40,798 bases of DNA from Litorilinea aerophila (GCF_006569185.2 NZ_VIGC02000043.1:1-40798), one strand, 5' to 3'. Shown: positions 24,899-33,909, counted from the first letter of the stretch. A program made the numbers and translations. Notes: generated by a model from the letters alone, not told the origin.

Positions 24899-25217
24899 CC
24901 TGGAGTACTTCAAGGTCTGCTAACTGTTGCTGTATGGTGTGGATTCCATCAATGGCTGTCTCCCAGGCCATGGCATCTGACTCCACCTCCCATGAATATC
25001 CCCGCTGTTTTGTAATCTGCCGACGCTCAAACTCCTCAAATGTCATCCCGTATTTTTCAGAAAGACGCTGATTTGTTAACCGGTAACGGGCCAGACGACG
25101 CTGATATTCGGCGACCAGCAACTGCTTCAGCTTCGCCTCGATATCGTCTGCCTGTGCGATGGATAGATCGTTCAGACGACGAATAATCTCCTCGGAAACC
25201 GTGATTGTCGTGCGCAT
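24888..25217 (-). CDS. tumA: TumA-like antitoxin partner
   Basis: Protein of 109 residues starting at ATG 25217, with AGGAGAT ten bases upstream. The N-terminus MRTTITVSEEIIRRLNDLS resembles a ribbon-helix-helix or similar antitoxin strand-helix, and the rest is helical and charged (AEYQRRLARYRLTNQRLSEKYGMTFEEFERR). It precedes and overlaps the TumE-like gene. The family call rests mainly on the partner and on size and charge, so it is less certain than TumE. The two genes lie between the duplicated DegT fragments. Confidence 0.6.
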   Translation of the reverse strand: MRTTITVSEEIIRRLNDLSIAQADDIEAKLKQLLVAEYQRRLARYRLTNQRLSEKYGMTFEEFERRQITKQRGYSWEVESDAMAWETAIDGIHTIQQQLADLEVLQDEN

Positions 25218-25699
25218 GCAACCTATCTCCTCAAAGAACAATGGCCTGTCAAGATGATCCTAACAGGCAACAGATGCTTGCAGCCGATCAAACCGATCAA
25301 CCAGCCATCGGCAGCCCAGACGGATGACTCTGTGGCGCTCGAATGGGGCCCCAGCAAAGTTCGTTAGAACACCAACCAAGGCAAGGGGCTCAGCCACACA
25401 GTCAACAGTAGGTCCTGGACCCGCTGTGGTCATTATAGCCGGAAGAGAATCGGAAACCAAGGAGGAACGGCTCGGTATGCTCTGCTCTATCAATCCAACG
25501 CAAAGACGCCAGAGCGCAAAGATGTTCTCATATTTGTCAAGGGAGTCGCACACCAACAATCGAATAGCGAAAGGCAATACAAGAGCGCAAAGAAAAGAAG
25601 GAATCTGTAGCGTGCATCTGCTCTATCAATCCAACGCAAAGACGCCAGGGCGCAAAGGCGTAAAAAAATCTGCGTGCGCAGCCTGCGTGCATCTGCGTC
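25218..25699. other. Gene-free region with dispersed repeats
   Basis: No secure gene. From about 25486 onward it is built of CCAACGCAAAGACGCCAG, GAAAAGAAGGAATCTG and TGCGTGCGCAGCCTGCGTGCATCTGCGTCC repeats like those at 24060-24180. A short inverted repeat GCCTGT/ACAGGC flanks 25244-25268 just upstream of the TumA start. A weakly amidase-like minus-strand reading at about 25262-25450 is discussed under rejected items. Confidence 0.5.
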
Positions 25700-26028
25700 C
25701 TATTCCTTCTTCCTCTGTGTCCTGATGACCTCCACCACCCGCCTCTGGTCTGCGTCCGCCATGGCCGTGCCGGAGGGGAGGCAAAGTCCTTTCTCGAACA
25801 ACTCCTCGGCCACACCGTTGCCCACGTACTCGCAGTCCCGGAAGACGGGCTGCAGGTGTATGGGCTTCCACACGGGGCGAGACTCGATGTTCGCCGCCTC
25901 CAGGGCCAGGCGGATCTCCTCCCGGGTGGCGCCGAACCGCTCTGGGTCCACGGTGATGACCGTGAGCCAGCGGTTGCTGCGTCCCCAGGGGGCCTCGGGC
26001 ATGACGGAGAAAGCAGGGAGAGTTGGAT
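25700..26028 (-). pseudogene. DegT/DnrJ aminotransferase C-terminal fragment, copy 2
   Basis: Second copy of the fragment at 24200-24538, displaced by 1500 bp. It reads MPEAPWGRSNRWLTVITVDP, then ERFGATREEIRLALEAANIE, GLCLPSGTAMADADQRRVVE, and stops at 25700. It begins right behind the stop codon of the sugar transferase gene, the place where a complete DegT gene is often found in glycan loci. The N-terminal three quarters, including the PLP lysine, are gone. An ATG at 26002 could start a 100-residue product, but no function is expected. Confidence 0.85.
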
Positions 26029-26757
26029 TCAGCGGCTCTGAACGATTTCAGTAGCACCGGGGGGAGGATAGGGTTCGAGTTTTTCCTGCCGGCGAGCAAT
26101 GCGCTTCAATTGTTCATCCGCACCGAGTTCGTCCAGGATGCGTTGAACCCCGGTCAGCGCTTTCTCGCGGGATACGATGGCTAAAGCAGTGAGAAAGATC
26201 AGACGCAAGTCCAACAAGAAAGAACGATAGTCGATATACAATAACCCCAGACGGCTCTTCCAGGGGCGAATCAACCGATTGTAGTCCAGATCCGGATCCT
26301 CACTATCCTTGAGAATATCTCCCTCATCCGCGAATATGATGGAGGCGATATCTGTGATACCGGGTTTGACTCGCAACAGGCCTTTTTCCACCTCGGTATA
26401 CAGCGCCACATCCCGTTGCACCTGGGGACGTGGTCCGACCAAACTCATATCGCCTTTGAGCACATTCCAAAGTTGGGAAAGTTCATCCAATTTATAACGC
26501 CGGATGAAGTGGCCAACCGGGGTAATACGTGGGTCACGCGCCGACGTGGAATCGATACCGACCTTGTCTGCATTAACCACCATGGAACGGAGCTTGACCA
26601 TGCGAAAGAGTTTGCCGTCTTTACCCACTCTAGGGGCAACGTAAAACGGCGAATGGAAATCCTGCAGCCAGATCGCAATGATGACAGGAATCAGAATTGG
26701 GCTGGCAACAATCAGACCCAACAAGGATACGGTGATATCGAACAACCGTTTGGCCAT
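26029..26757 (-). CDS. Initiating sugar-phosphate transferase (monotopic PGT)
   Basis: Phosphoglycosyl transferase of 242 residues that moves a sugar-1-phosphate from UDP-sugar to the undecaprenyl-phosphate carrier, starting repeat-unit assembly at the inner membrane. The N-terminal re-entrant membrane helix is LLGLIVASPILIPVIIAIWL at about 12-31. The core reads RVGKDGKLFRMVKLRSMVVNAD, RRYKLDELSQLWNVLKGDMSLVGPRP, which includes the catalytic Asp-Glu pair, and KPGITDIASII. It lacks the extra N-terminal membrane domain of WcaJ/WbaP types, so it belongs with the short PglC-like class, with a C-terminal extension of about 45 residues. It lies 4 nt behind the transketolase C-subunit gene, so it is co-transcribed with it. 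Confidence 0.92.
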   Translation of the reverse strand: MAKRLFDITVSLLGLIVASPILIPVIIAIWLQDFHSPFYVAPRVGKDGKLFRMVKLRSMVVNADKVGIDSTSARDPRITPVGHFIRRYKLDELSQLWNVLKGDMSLVGPRPQVQRDVALYTEVEKGLLRVKPGITDIASIIFADEGDILKDSEDPDLDYNRLIRPWKSRLGLLYIDYRSFLLDLRLIFLTALAIVSREKALTGVQRILDELGADEQLKRIARRQEKLEPYPPPGATEIVQSR

Positions 26758-26761
26758 ATGA

Positions 26762-27715
26762 CTATCCTCTTGCTCGGATTATACTCACCGGTTCAATCCC
26801 CAGGATCTGTTTCACAGTTGCCACAATGCCTGGGGCGTCCAAGCCATATTGAGCCCGCAGATACTCCTGGGTCCCTACAAGCGACGAAAACTCACCGTTG
26901 AGCCCAATGCGTTTGAAATAGCGGGGATACACACCGGCTTCAAGCAGCGTCTCGGCCACTGCGCTTCCCAGGCCGCCGATCACGCTATGTTCCTCAACCG
27001 TAAAGACACCCTCGGTATCCCGGGCAGCGGCGAGTACAGCCTCGGTATCCAGGGGTTTCACCGTATGCATGCTCACCACACGGGCCTGGATGCCTGTTTC
27101 GGCTAGCAGTTCGGCTGCCTGGACTGTTTCGTGGAGGAGGCCACCTGTGCTGATGAGGGTGATATCACTTCCCTGGCGCACCGTGATCGCTCTGCCGATT
27201 TCGAAATCCGGCGTCGAGGAATGGACAACCGGTTCGCCTGCCCGACCAAGCCGTAAGTAGGCCGGACCCTGGTGCTCAATCAGGGCTTTTGTAGCCAGAC
27301 GGGCCTCCACAGGGTCTCCCGGGGCTATCACTACCATATTGGGCAAGGCGCGCATGACGGCAATGTCTTCTGTAGCATGGTGCGAAGGTCCTAGCGAGCC
27401 GTACGCCATGCCACCGCCAACAGGCACGATACGCACATTGGCATTGTGGTAGCAGATGTCGTTGCGAATCTGCTCTAGAGGGCGTAGTACAGGGAAGTTG
27501 GCGATGGAATAGGTGAAGACGATCTTCCCGCTCAGAGCCATCCCCGCAGCCAGGCCGGTCATGTTCTGTTCTGCTACACCGGCATTTACAAACTGATCGG
27601 GAAGTTCTTCCATAAAGCGGGTGACAACGCCGAAGCCCAAATCCCCGACGACCAAGACAATGCGGGGGTCTTCTTTGGCCAGTTCAAACAATGTATCAAT
27701 GAATGCGGTTCTCAT
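26762..27715 (-). CDS. Transketolase C-terminal subunit
   Basis: 317 residues forming the pyrimidine-binding and C-terminal domains of a split, TPP-dependent transketolase. The catalytic Glu that activates TPP is in NAGVAEQNMTGLAAGMALSG, followed by FTYSIANFPVLRPLEQIRND and GPSHHATEDIAVMRALPNM. The C-terminal domain has FTVEEHSVIGGLGSAVAE. ATG 27715 fits usual family starts (MRTAFIDTLFELA); ATG 27727 is an alternative. Either overlaps the N-subunit gene by 20-32 nt. A split transketolase inside a glycan locus suggests transfer of a two-carbon unit in making a special sugar, rather than central metabolism. That is inference. Confidence 0.9.
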   Translation of the reverse strand: MRTAFIDTLFELAKEDPRIVLVVGDLGFGVVTRFMEELPDQFVNAGVAEQNMTGLAAGMALSGKIVFTYSIANFPVLRPLEQIRNDICYHNANVRIVPVGGGMAYGSLGPSHHATEDIAVMRALPNMVVIAPGDPVEARLATKALIEHQGPAYLRLGRAGEPVVHSSTPDFEIGRAITVRQGSDITLISTGGLLHETVQAAELLAETGIQARVVSMHTVKPLDTEAVLAAARDTEGVFTVEEHSVIGGLGSAVAETLLEAGVYPRYFKRIGLNGEFSSLVGTQEYLRAQYGLDAPGIVATVKQILGIEPVSIIRARG

Positions 27716-28547
27716 GATCGTGTCCATTCAGTTCTGCCAAGGCAGCTTCGTATTCATCTCCCTGGGGAGACCGATAGTGCCACAGCAATTTGTCTTCCAT
27801 GAAACTGACACCCTTGCCTTTCACCGTATGGGCGATGACGCAACTGGGTTTGCCAGGCTCAAAGGGGAGTTGGCTGAGCACGGCCTCAATTTCGCCAAAG
27901 TTGTGCCCATCCACCTCGCGTACAGCCCAACCAAAAGAACGCCATTTGTCTGCCAGGGGAGCCAGATCAATCACTTCTTCCACTCTGCCCAGGCTCTGGA
28001 TCTTGTTGTAGTCCACAATAGCAATCAGATTATCCAAACGATGTTGAGGTGCAAACAGGATTGGCTCCCAGACAGACCCCTCATCGCATTCACCATCGCT
28101 GAGCATGCAGAAAACCCGATAGCTCTTCCCATCGCGCTTGGCGGCCAGGGCCATGCCTGCGGCCACGGAAAGGCCGTGCCCTAGAGAGCCCGTAGATATC
28201 TCAACACCGGGTACGTAGGTATGGGTAGCATGCCCGGCCAGGCGAGAGCCATTCTGATAGAACGTCTCCAGCCATTCCACCGGAAAGAACCCCATCTCCG
28301 CAAGGACAGCATAGTATGAAGCGCACCCATGCCCTTTGCTGAGGATGAAGCGATCCCGCTCGGGCCAGTCAGGGTTCGTAGGGTCCACGCGTAGGATTTT
28401 TGTATACAGCACAACCAATAACTCGACCATGGAAAGCGAAGAACCCACATGGGAGGCCTTGGCCCGGTGGGTCATCTCGATGGTATGCCGGCGGATCTTA
28501 TGTGCCAGTTCCTCAAGCGAGAGATTCTCGAGTGATTTTACGCTCAT
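27696..28547 (-). CDS. Transketolase N-terminal subunit
   Basis: 283 residues with the TPP-diphosphate-binding domain: the metal-binding GDG-like motif is seen as LSDGECDEGSVWEPILFAPQ with the Asn in AIVDYNKIQ, the active-site His in FILSKGHGCASYYAVLAEMG, and STGSLGHGLSVAAGMALAAK. With the C-subunit gene just downstream this makes a complete enzyme. Its start overlaps the stop of the DegT aminotransferase gene (ATGA, 28544-28547), so the three genes are translationally coupled. Split transketolases next to a DegT-type enzyme have a precedent in rifamycin AHBA clusters. No shikimate-type partner gene is present here. Confidence 0.92.
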   Translation of the reverse strand: MSVKSLENLSLEELAHKIRRHTIEMTHRAKASHVGSSLSMVELLVVLYTKILRVDPTNPDWPERDRFILSKGHGCASYYAVLAEMGFFPVEWLETFYQNGSRLAGHATHTYVPGVEISTGSLGHGLSVAAGMALAAKRDGKSYRVFCMLSDGECDEGSVWEPILFAPQHRLDNLIAIVDYNKIQSLGRVEEVIDLAPLADKWRSFGWAVREVDGHNFGEIEAVLSQLPFEPGKPSCVIAHTVKGKGVSFMEDKLLWHYRSPQGDEYEAALAELNGHDHENRIH

Positions 28548-29677
28548 AACGACACCTGCGGATATCCGTAGAATTTGCGCACGGTATTGCTGACGTACAG
28601 TACGTCTTCATCTGAGAGTGACGTGTTCATAGGTAACATCAGACAACGCTGAAAGAGGCGTTCGGTGTTTGGAAGTTGCACATCAAAACCCAGTTTCTCG
28701 AACTGGTGCACCGCCTTGCCGCCCCATTGGATCAGCGTACCTACACCATGCTCTTTCAAATAGGCCCGTAGTTCATCCCGGCGCTCGGCCTCGATCTCGT
28801 AGTTCTGAAAGATATCATAGTGATCCGGGTCGCTGTCCGGAGCGGGAGGCAGCACCAACTCTGCAACGTCGCCCAGGTACTGCTGGTACATGCCGGCAAT
28901 CTGGCGACGTCGGGCGATTTCTTTGTCGTAGTAAGTAAGTTTGTAGTCCAGAATAGCCGCCTGAAGATTGTCCAATCGGGAATTCAACCCCCACATCACC
29001 ACATCGCCTGAGGCGTCTCGGCCATGGTCGCGGAGCAGCATCAACTTCTCATATACCTCATCGTCATTGGTAAAAACGATGCCGCCATCGCCGAAACAGC
29101 CCAGCGTCTTGGCCGGATAGAAGCTGATGGCACCGGCCACCCCAAAGGTGCCCGCACATTGCCCTTTGAACTTCGAGCCCAAAGCCTGAGCAGCATCCTC
29201 GATGATGATGAGTCCATGTTCATCGGCAATCGCCTGCAAGAAGTCCATATTTGCCGTGCGTCCGTTCAGCTGCGTGGGCATGATGGCCCTGGTGCGAGGT
29301 GTAATCGCCGCCTCGATCGACTCCGGATCGATCAGGTGATCGGGGCCACAGTCTACCGGCACGGGGGTTGCGCCGGCAAAATAGATAGCTGCAGCCGTAG
29401 CCACCATGGTGTGTGATGCAAAGATAACCTCGTCACCAGGACCTATCCCTGCGGCACGAACGGCCAGATGCAACCCATCGGTGGCATTGGCTACACCAAC
29501 AGCGTACTTTGCACCCACGTAATCGGCAATGTGGCGTTCAAAGTCGGCCAGGTCCTTTTGCATAATGAAGGCGCCCCGGCGACCGACATCGCGGATGATG
29601 GCGATAAACTCCTCCTCACGAGAGATAAAAACGTGAGGGTAATTGAAAAATGGAACATTGCGCATAGAATCACCCAT
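28544..29677 (-). CDS. DegT/DnrJ/EryC1 sugar aminotransferase
   Basis: PLP-dependent aminotransferase acting on keto-sugars bound to a nucleotide. From ATG 29677, which overlaps the GNAT gene by 8 nt, it has 377 residues; ATG 29665 is an alternative. Seen: EVIFASHTMVATAAAIYFAG, the PLP Asp in LIIIEDAAQALGSKFKG, the Schiff-base Lys in ISFYPAKTLGCFGDGGIV, and the active-site Asn/Asp region MWGLNSRLDNLQAAIL. All are intact. It sits between a GNAT gene and the split transketolase, so the amino sugar could be N-acylated by the former and be a substrate or product of the latter. Substrate unknown. Confidence 0.92.
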   Translation of the reverse strand: MGDSMRNVPFFNYPHVFISREEEFIAIIRDVGRRGAFIMQKDLADFERHIADYVGAKYAVGVANATDGLHLAVRAAGIGPGDEVIFASHTMVATAAAIYFAGATPVPVDCGPDHLIDPESIEAAITPRTRAIMPTQLNGRTANMDFLQAIADEHGLIIIEDAAQALGSKFKGQCAGTFGVAGAISFYPAKTLGCFGDGGIVFTNDDEVYEKLMLLRDHGRDASGDVVMWGLNSRLDNLQAAILDYKLTYYDKEIARRRQIAGMYQQYLGDVAELVLPPAPDSDPDHYDIFQNYEIEAERRDELRAYLKEHGVGTLIQWGGKAVHQFEKLGFDVQLPNTERLFQRCLMLPMNTSLSDEDVLYVSNTVRKFYGYPQVSL

Positions 29678-30305
29678 GTTTTCTTGTTTGGATAATGTAA
29701 CGATAGATATAAGTAGGTCGGTCCTCATGAACAATGACCGAACCTACTTTGATAGCACCCATCTTTTCATAAAAACGATGGGCACGATCTAAACCTGCTG
29801 TAGTTGGAATATCAAAACAACCAACACCCTTCTCGCGAAGCTGCTCAACAAACTCCCCAAACAAATGCTGAGCAATGCCTTTGCCATGATAATCTTGAAC
29901 AACGGCCAAATCAAGCAATTCGGCCTTGCACTCCTCCTGATCTTGTCGCTTTTGTTGTTTTCTAGCGGGGTAGAAGAGTGTTTCAATAGCCTTCGTTATA
30001 CGATCCCAAGAAAGGAGCTTAGGCAGGAAATAGCGAATAGCCTGGAATGTGCGCCTGATTAAAAAATCTTTATATAGTTGTCCTGTGTCTGTTGCACCAA
30101 AAACGTAACCAATGACACGGTTATTGCTCGATTCCTTAGCGATAACCATCACCCCAAACTGGCTGGTGGCAACATGTTCAAAGATCAAAGCCAACGGTTT
30201 TTCACCAAGGGAACTGAGAAATCCTTGTGGCAATTCTTGTATTTGGATTTGGGCCGCCTGTCGTATTTCATCTTGGCTAAAACTCGAAGTCTGATATTCG
30301 ATCAT
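29670..30305 (-). CDS. GNAT-family N-acetyltransferase
   Basis: Acetyl-CoA-dependent acyltransferase of 211 residues. The GNAT motif A, binding the CoA pyrophosphate, is LLDLAVVQDYHGKGIAQHLF, and motif B is DRAHRFYEKMGAIKVGS. Placed between two DegT aminotransferase genes, with ATGA-type overlap to the upstream one and 8-nt overlap to the downstream one, it most likely acetylates an amino sugar, as WecD does. A helix of basic residues (YPARKQQKRQDQEECKAE) sits in the middle and is unusual. The acyl donor and acceptor are not determined from sequence. Confidence 0.87.
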   Translation of the reverse strand: MIEYQTSSFSQDEIRQAAQIQIQELPQGFLSSLGEKPLALIFEHVATSQFGVMVIAKESSNNRVIGYVFGATDTGQLYKDFLIRRTFQAIRYFLPKLLSWDRITKAIETLFYPARKQQKRQDQEECKAELLDLAVVQDYHGKGIAQHLFGEFVEQLREKGVGCFDIPTTAGLDRAHRFYEKMGAIKVGSVIVHEDRPTYIYRYIIQTRKHG

Positions 30306-31426
30306 CCTTCCCCTACTGAGTTCAAAAAATTGACAGCCCGATTGACATCGCGAGTGCTCACCGCTGAATGCGTGGGCAAGGCAACAACTTCCTCACAGCG
30401 CTTCTCTGCGTTTGGGCATGATCCTGGCTCATAGTGCACGAGCTTCAGTTCGTCGCCTTGCAAGGGGTGCACAGGAGTTGTATACCAATCCGACAGTTCG
30501 ACATTGGCCTTCCTGGCGGCTTTCAAGAGATTCACCTTGTTGCTAACACGAAGAGGGTAACGGGCGAACACAACATCAACACCATCGGGATAAACAGGGT
30601 GAATGATAGCGTCAGATCGGATTCGTTTTCGATACTCGTCTGCGACTCTTCGGCAGTGTTGTGTATAAGCGTCAATGCCTGCTAATTTCCTTTTCAATCG
30701 CTCTTGCAGGGAGGGAATCATACGCAGGCTAAAATCTTCGGCAATGTTGTCACTGCTCACTGGATTATAGTTGCTTTCCGCCAATCCAATGGCGCCAAGT
30801 CGCCGAAACAAAGCTCGCACTGGCCAGTAAAGGCGTGGTCTATAAAGTAAACCGAATGCGTAATATTGCAATTGTATGCGCACGGCCTTTATGATTCCTG
30901 GTACCCGATAATTCGTATACGCATCATGCAAGCGTTCGCATAGCACAGGATCGTTGACAACAGCGCTTCCCCCAATACCGGCAACAATTGGCTTCCCCCA
31001 CTCAAATGAATAGAAACTAGCAACGCCAAAGCTACCAACCTGTTTGCCTTTATAAGTTGAAACCAATGTGTGACAACAATCTTCGATAACCGGTATTTCT
31101 GCTTCTTCTGCAACCGCTAGAATCCCCTCCATATTTGCGGGGATGCCGTACGTGTGTTGAACGATGATCGCTCGCGTGCAAGATGTTAATTTTCGCCGTA
31201 GGTCCTCGGGATCGATATTGTAACCATTCGCCTCAATGTCCACCCACACCGGACGCGCTCCAGTTGCCATAATCCCCTCAGGAACAGCAACACAGGTGAA
31301 GGCCTGAACAACAACCTCATCTCCATCTTCAACTCCGAGCGATCTCAAAATGGCATATAGAGCGACACGCCCTCTATAGAAAAAGAGTTCACAGTGCTCA
31401 TGCGAACTCCCTAATTTCACATTCAT
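30302..31426 (-). CDS. DegT/DnrJ-family aminotransferase, second type
   Basis: PLP-dependent aminotransferase-fold protein of 374 residues, clearly distinct in sequence from the one at 28544. Seen: GDEVVVQAFTCVAVPEGIMA, AIIVQHTYGIPANMEGILA, IPVIEDCCHTLVSTYKGK with the PLP Asp, and the Lys in ASFYSFEWGKPIVAGIGGSA. The FYSFEWGKP form is seen in a subgroup of the family in glycan loci. It overlaps the neighbouring genes by 4 nt on both sides. A role in making an amino sugar is likely; a dehydratase activity, as in some family members, is possible but the Lys argues for transamination. Confidence 0.87.
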   Translation of the reverse strand: MNVKLGSSHEHCELFFYRGRVALYAILRSLGVEDGDEVVVQAFTCVAVPEGIMATGARPVWVDIEANGYNIDPEDLRRKLTSCTRAIIVQHTYGIPANMEGILAVAEEAEIPVIEDCCHTLVSTYKGKQVGSFGVASFYSFEWGKPIVAGIGGSAVVNDPVLCERLHDAYTNYRVPGIIKAVRIQLQYYAFGLLYRPRLYWPVRALFRRLGAIGLAESNYNPVSSDNIAEDFSLRMIPSLQERLKRKLAGIDAYTQHCRRVADEYRKRIRSDAIIHPVYPDGVDVVFARYPLRVSNKVNLLKAARKANVELSDWYTTPVHPLQGDELKLVHYEPGSCPNAEKRCEEVVALPTHSAVSTRDVNRAVNFLNSVGEG

Positions 31427-32688
31427 GCCAGACTCCTGCTTTTGAAAGTACTCGTCGCAATTTGCTCAAGATAATCCACCATCGCGGGATAGATCTTCTC
31501 TACAGAGAACTGCTCTACGAACAAACGCCTGGCATTCTCTTCCATTTGGCTACGCAAATTTGGATTGCCAACTAATTGCTCTAAAACTACCAAGAAATCC
31601 GTCACATCTCCAGCTCGATATGTTAAACCGGCTCGATATTGTTCAAGAATTTCTTGCAGCTCTCCCGTCAAGCTAGATAGCACGGGGAGACCACCAGACA
31701 GATATTCGAGAGGTTTATTGGGCAAACTCTGAAGCGCTCCGGCAGCGTAGGGTGCCAAACCAATTTTTGATAACTGTAAGAGTGCCGAGATAGCCTGTGC
31801 GGATATCCATCCTGGAAACACCACATTCTGCAAGCCCTCCGCACGTTTTCGCAACAATTTAAACTTAGATCCGCTACCACAAAACACAAATTGAACGTCA
31901 TTGACTCCGCGTTCCTGAAGTAAGCGTGCGCCGTCGATGATTGTTTCCAGGTCATAACTAGTTTCAAACTGACCAAAAAAACAAATTATTGTTTTCTCTG
32001 GATCGACACCAGCCCCAATCAGTTGCCGCTTCTCTTGCTCAATTACTCGCTTAGGGAAACTGGGTTTGGGGTATCCTAAGGGAAATACCACATCGGTTGA
32101 TTGTCGCTGTCTTCCGGCGTATCGAAGCCCCCATTTCAAGTAGCTCTCCGATACAGCGATAATAGAGGAAGCTCCCCGAAATAATTTACGGTTCGTGCGC
32201 TCCGCAAAGAATAACGCCGGTCGAGCTATTGGACGTAAGTGCTTGGGCAAGAGGGTTAGGTAGATATCCGGCCAAAGGTCTCGAACATCGATTACAAAAG
32301 GAACGTCATAATGCTGGGCATATTGGAGAGCGATAAAACACATACCTGGCGTCGGGATGCCGGCAAGAATAATATCGGGCGGAGGCTCCTGAAACATGCG
32401 TCGCCGAAGACCACGTTCCAATTGGCGATGAAAACGAACCCGCTGTAGGCTAACATTCCGGTCATAGCCCTTTGCATAAATTAGTTCAATGCGATAATTG
32501 GGGTTAACCCAGATGCTTGCATCGCGCTCCGAACGTTGGCGCTTATACGCATGGATAAAGGTAGGCGCCCAACGGGTAACCCTATGTCCACGCTCAACTA
32601 GCATATTGGCCAGAATTCCGTAACGAAATAGGCGAACGTCACCGTCAATAGGAAGAAGTTCGCCCACGTGGACTAACCAGATATTCAT
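31423..32688 (-). CDS. Glycosyltransferase family 4
   Basis: Retaining GT-B glycosyltransferase of 421 residues that adds a sugar to the lipid-linked repeat unit. ATG 32688 overlaps the previous stop by ATGA and begins MNIWLVHVGELLPIDGDVRLF, the usual GT4 N-terminal strand. The C-terminal domain shows TIICFFGQFETSYDLETIID and LPNKPLEYLSGGLPVLSSLTGE, the family's E-x7-E-like nucleotide-binding block with Lys-Pro-Leu-Glu. Acceptor and donor are unknown. Confidence 0.9.
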   Translation of the reverse strand: MNIWLVHVGELLPIDGDVRLFRYGILANMLVERGHRVTRWAPTFIHAYKRQRSERDASIWVNPNYRIELIYAKGYDRNVSLQRVRFHRQLERGLRRRMFQEPPPDIILAGIPTPGMCFIALQYAQHYDVPFVIDVRDLWPDIYLTLLPKHLRPIARPALFFAERTNRKLFRGASSIIAVSESYLKWGLRYAGRQRQSTDVVFPLGYPKPSFPKRVIEQEKRQLIGAGVDPEKTIICFFGQFETSYDLETIIDGARLLQERGVNDVQFVFCGSGSKFKLLRKRAEGLQNVVFPGWISAQAISALLQLSKIGLAPYAAGALQSLPNKPLEYLSGGLPVLSSLTGELQEILEQYRAGLTYRAGDVTDFLVVLEQLVGNPNLRSQMEENARRLFVEQFSVEKIYPAMVDYLEQIATSTFKSRSLA

Positions 32689-33908
32689 GTGGTTTCTAAT
32701 GACTCCACGGTCTTCTGAACAATACGAATGAGCTTTCTGCCAAGCACCGGCCAATCAATTGTTGCCAATGCTACTTCACGAGCATTTTCTCCTAGTTGTT
32801 TCCGATGTGCGGGGTCTTTGATGAGCGAAATAACATGTTCTGCGAACTCGTTATTGTTTCGAGCAATCAGTACTGATTCCCCATCTACAAGTGCAAAACC
32901 GCGCACACCTTGTGGCGTGGAGACAATAGGCATGGCCATGGCCATGGCTTCAGCTATCTTAAGCTTCGAGCCATGGGTTTCTGCAAATGGCGCAATGTAC
33001 ACATCGCCTTGGTCGAAGTAAGGACGGATATCGTCCACTCTCCCCGTAAATCGTATATTCGGCACATCAGCAAACTCAGCCTGGGCTGCCGGGCTAAAAT
33101 TGCCCGCAACTAGCAACTCTGTATCGGGCAACTGTCGTTTCACCAGTGGGAATATGTTGCGCACAAACCCTCTCAAAGCAGTTACATTGCGGGGTGCAGA
33201 AGTGCCTGTAAATAAAAGACGGGGAGGGCCAGTACGAGCTGCACGTCGAGGAGTAAAGTAGCTACAATCCACGCCGTTCTCGATGACGTCAATCGGGGTG
33301 TTTGGGGCTAAAGCTCGTGTGAGTTGACGATCTTCCTCACAAACGGAGATGATCCTGCCCACATTATTGTAGATAGGCGGGAAATGCCGCTTTGCGAGCT
33401 GGTAGTTAATCCAGGCAAGAATACGATGAGTAGTGCTCATCGCTTGTGAGGCGTAAACCCGCCAGAAATCCACCTCGGCATCACACTGGTTAAGGACCCA
33501 GTTGGGACTATACTGATTACGCACTATCGAACCCCAGTGGCCAACATTGGTAAAAACCACGCCCGGATATGTAATAATTCTGTGTAGTACATCAGGAACG
33601 CCATCTAACGAATTGTACAAGACGGCATTGTGGTAAGGATAGCCATAGATCGACATGGAAACGGTAGCTCTTATCTTGTCTCGCCGTGACACATCACGGA
33701 GGGCTACTCTGACGATCGTTTCCGCGTACTTCTCAAGCGTTGTGCGCTGCTTTGAAGTCAACGGCTTGCGCGTCAAAAGGATCATTTCAATTGAATAGGC
33801 CCTATTCAATTCTTTGAGAAGGCCAAGTGTACGCAATGCAGCGCCGCTGAATGCAGGCCAAGGAGATTCATATGACAAAAATAAAACATTTCGGGATTTT
33901 GTTGACAT
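32685..33908 (-). CDS. Glycosyltransferase family 4-like
   Basis: Second GT-B glycosyltransferase, 407 residues. N-terminus VLFLSYESPWPAFSGAALRT resembles exosortase-associated GT4 enzymes. The C-terminal domain includes PPRLLFTGTSAPRNVTALRG, DVYIAPFAETHGSKLKIAEA and MAMPIVSTPQGVRG, where KxxEAMAMAxPIV is the donor-binding block. It sits one nucleotide after the polymerase gene (stop 33910, start 33908) and overlaps the next glycosyltransferase by ATGA. All of these genes form one minus-strand operon from about 39.98 to 26.03 kb. Confidence 0.9.
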   Translation of the reverse strand: MSTKSRNVLFLSYESPWPAFSGAALRTLGLLKELNRAYSIEMILLTRKPLTSKQRTTLEKYAETIVRVALRDVSRRDKIRATVSMSIYGYPYHNAVLYNSLDGVPDVLHRIITYPGVVFTNVGHWGSIVRNQYSPNWVLNQCDAEVDFWRVYASQAMSTTHRILAWINYQLAKRHFPPIYNNVGRIISVCEEDRQLTRALAPNTPIDVIENGVDCSYFTPRRAARTGPPRLLFTGTSAPRNVTALRGFVRNIFPLVKRQLPDTELLVAGNFSPAAQAEFADVPNIRFTGRVDDIRPYFDQGDVYIAPFAETHGSKLKIAEAMAMAMPIVSTPQGVRGFALVDGESVLIARNNNEFAEHVISLIKDPAHRKQLGENAREVALATIDWPVLGRKLIRIVQKTVESLETT

Positions 33909-33909
33909 T

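Noticed and set aside
25260-25577. Minus-strand reading SDSLPAIMTTAGPGPTVDCV, faintly like the C-terminal region of amidases
   Set aside because: The similarity is short, its ends run into repeat DNA, and no catalytic residues are seen. At most it is a remnant, so it was not annotated as a gene.
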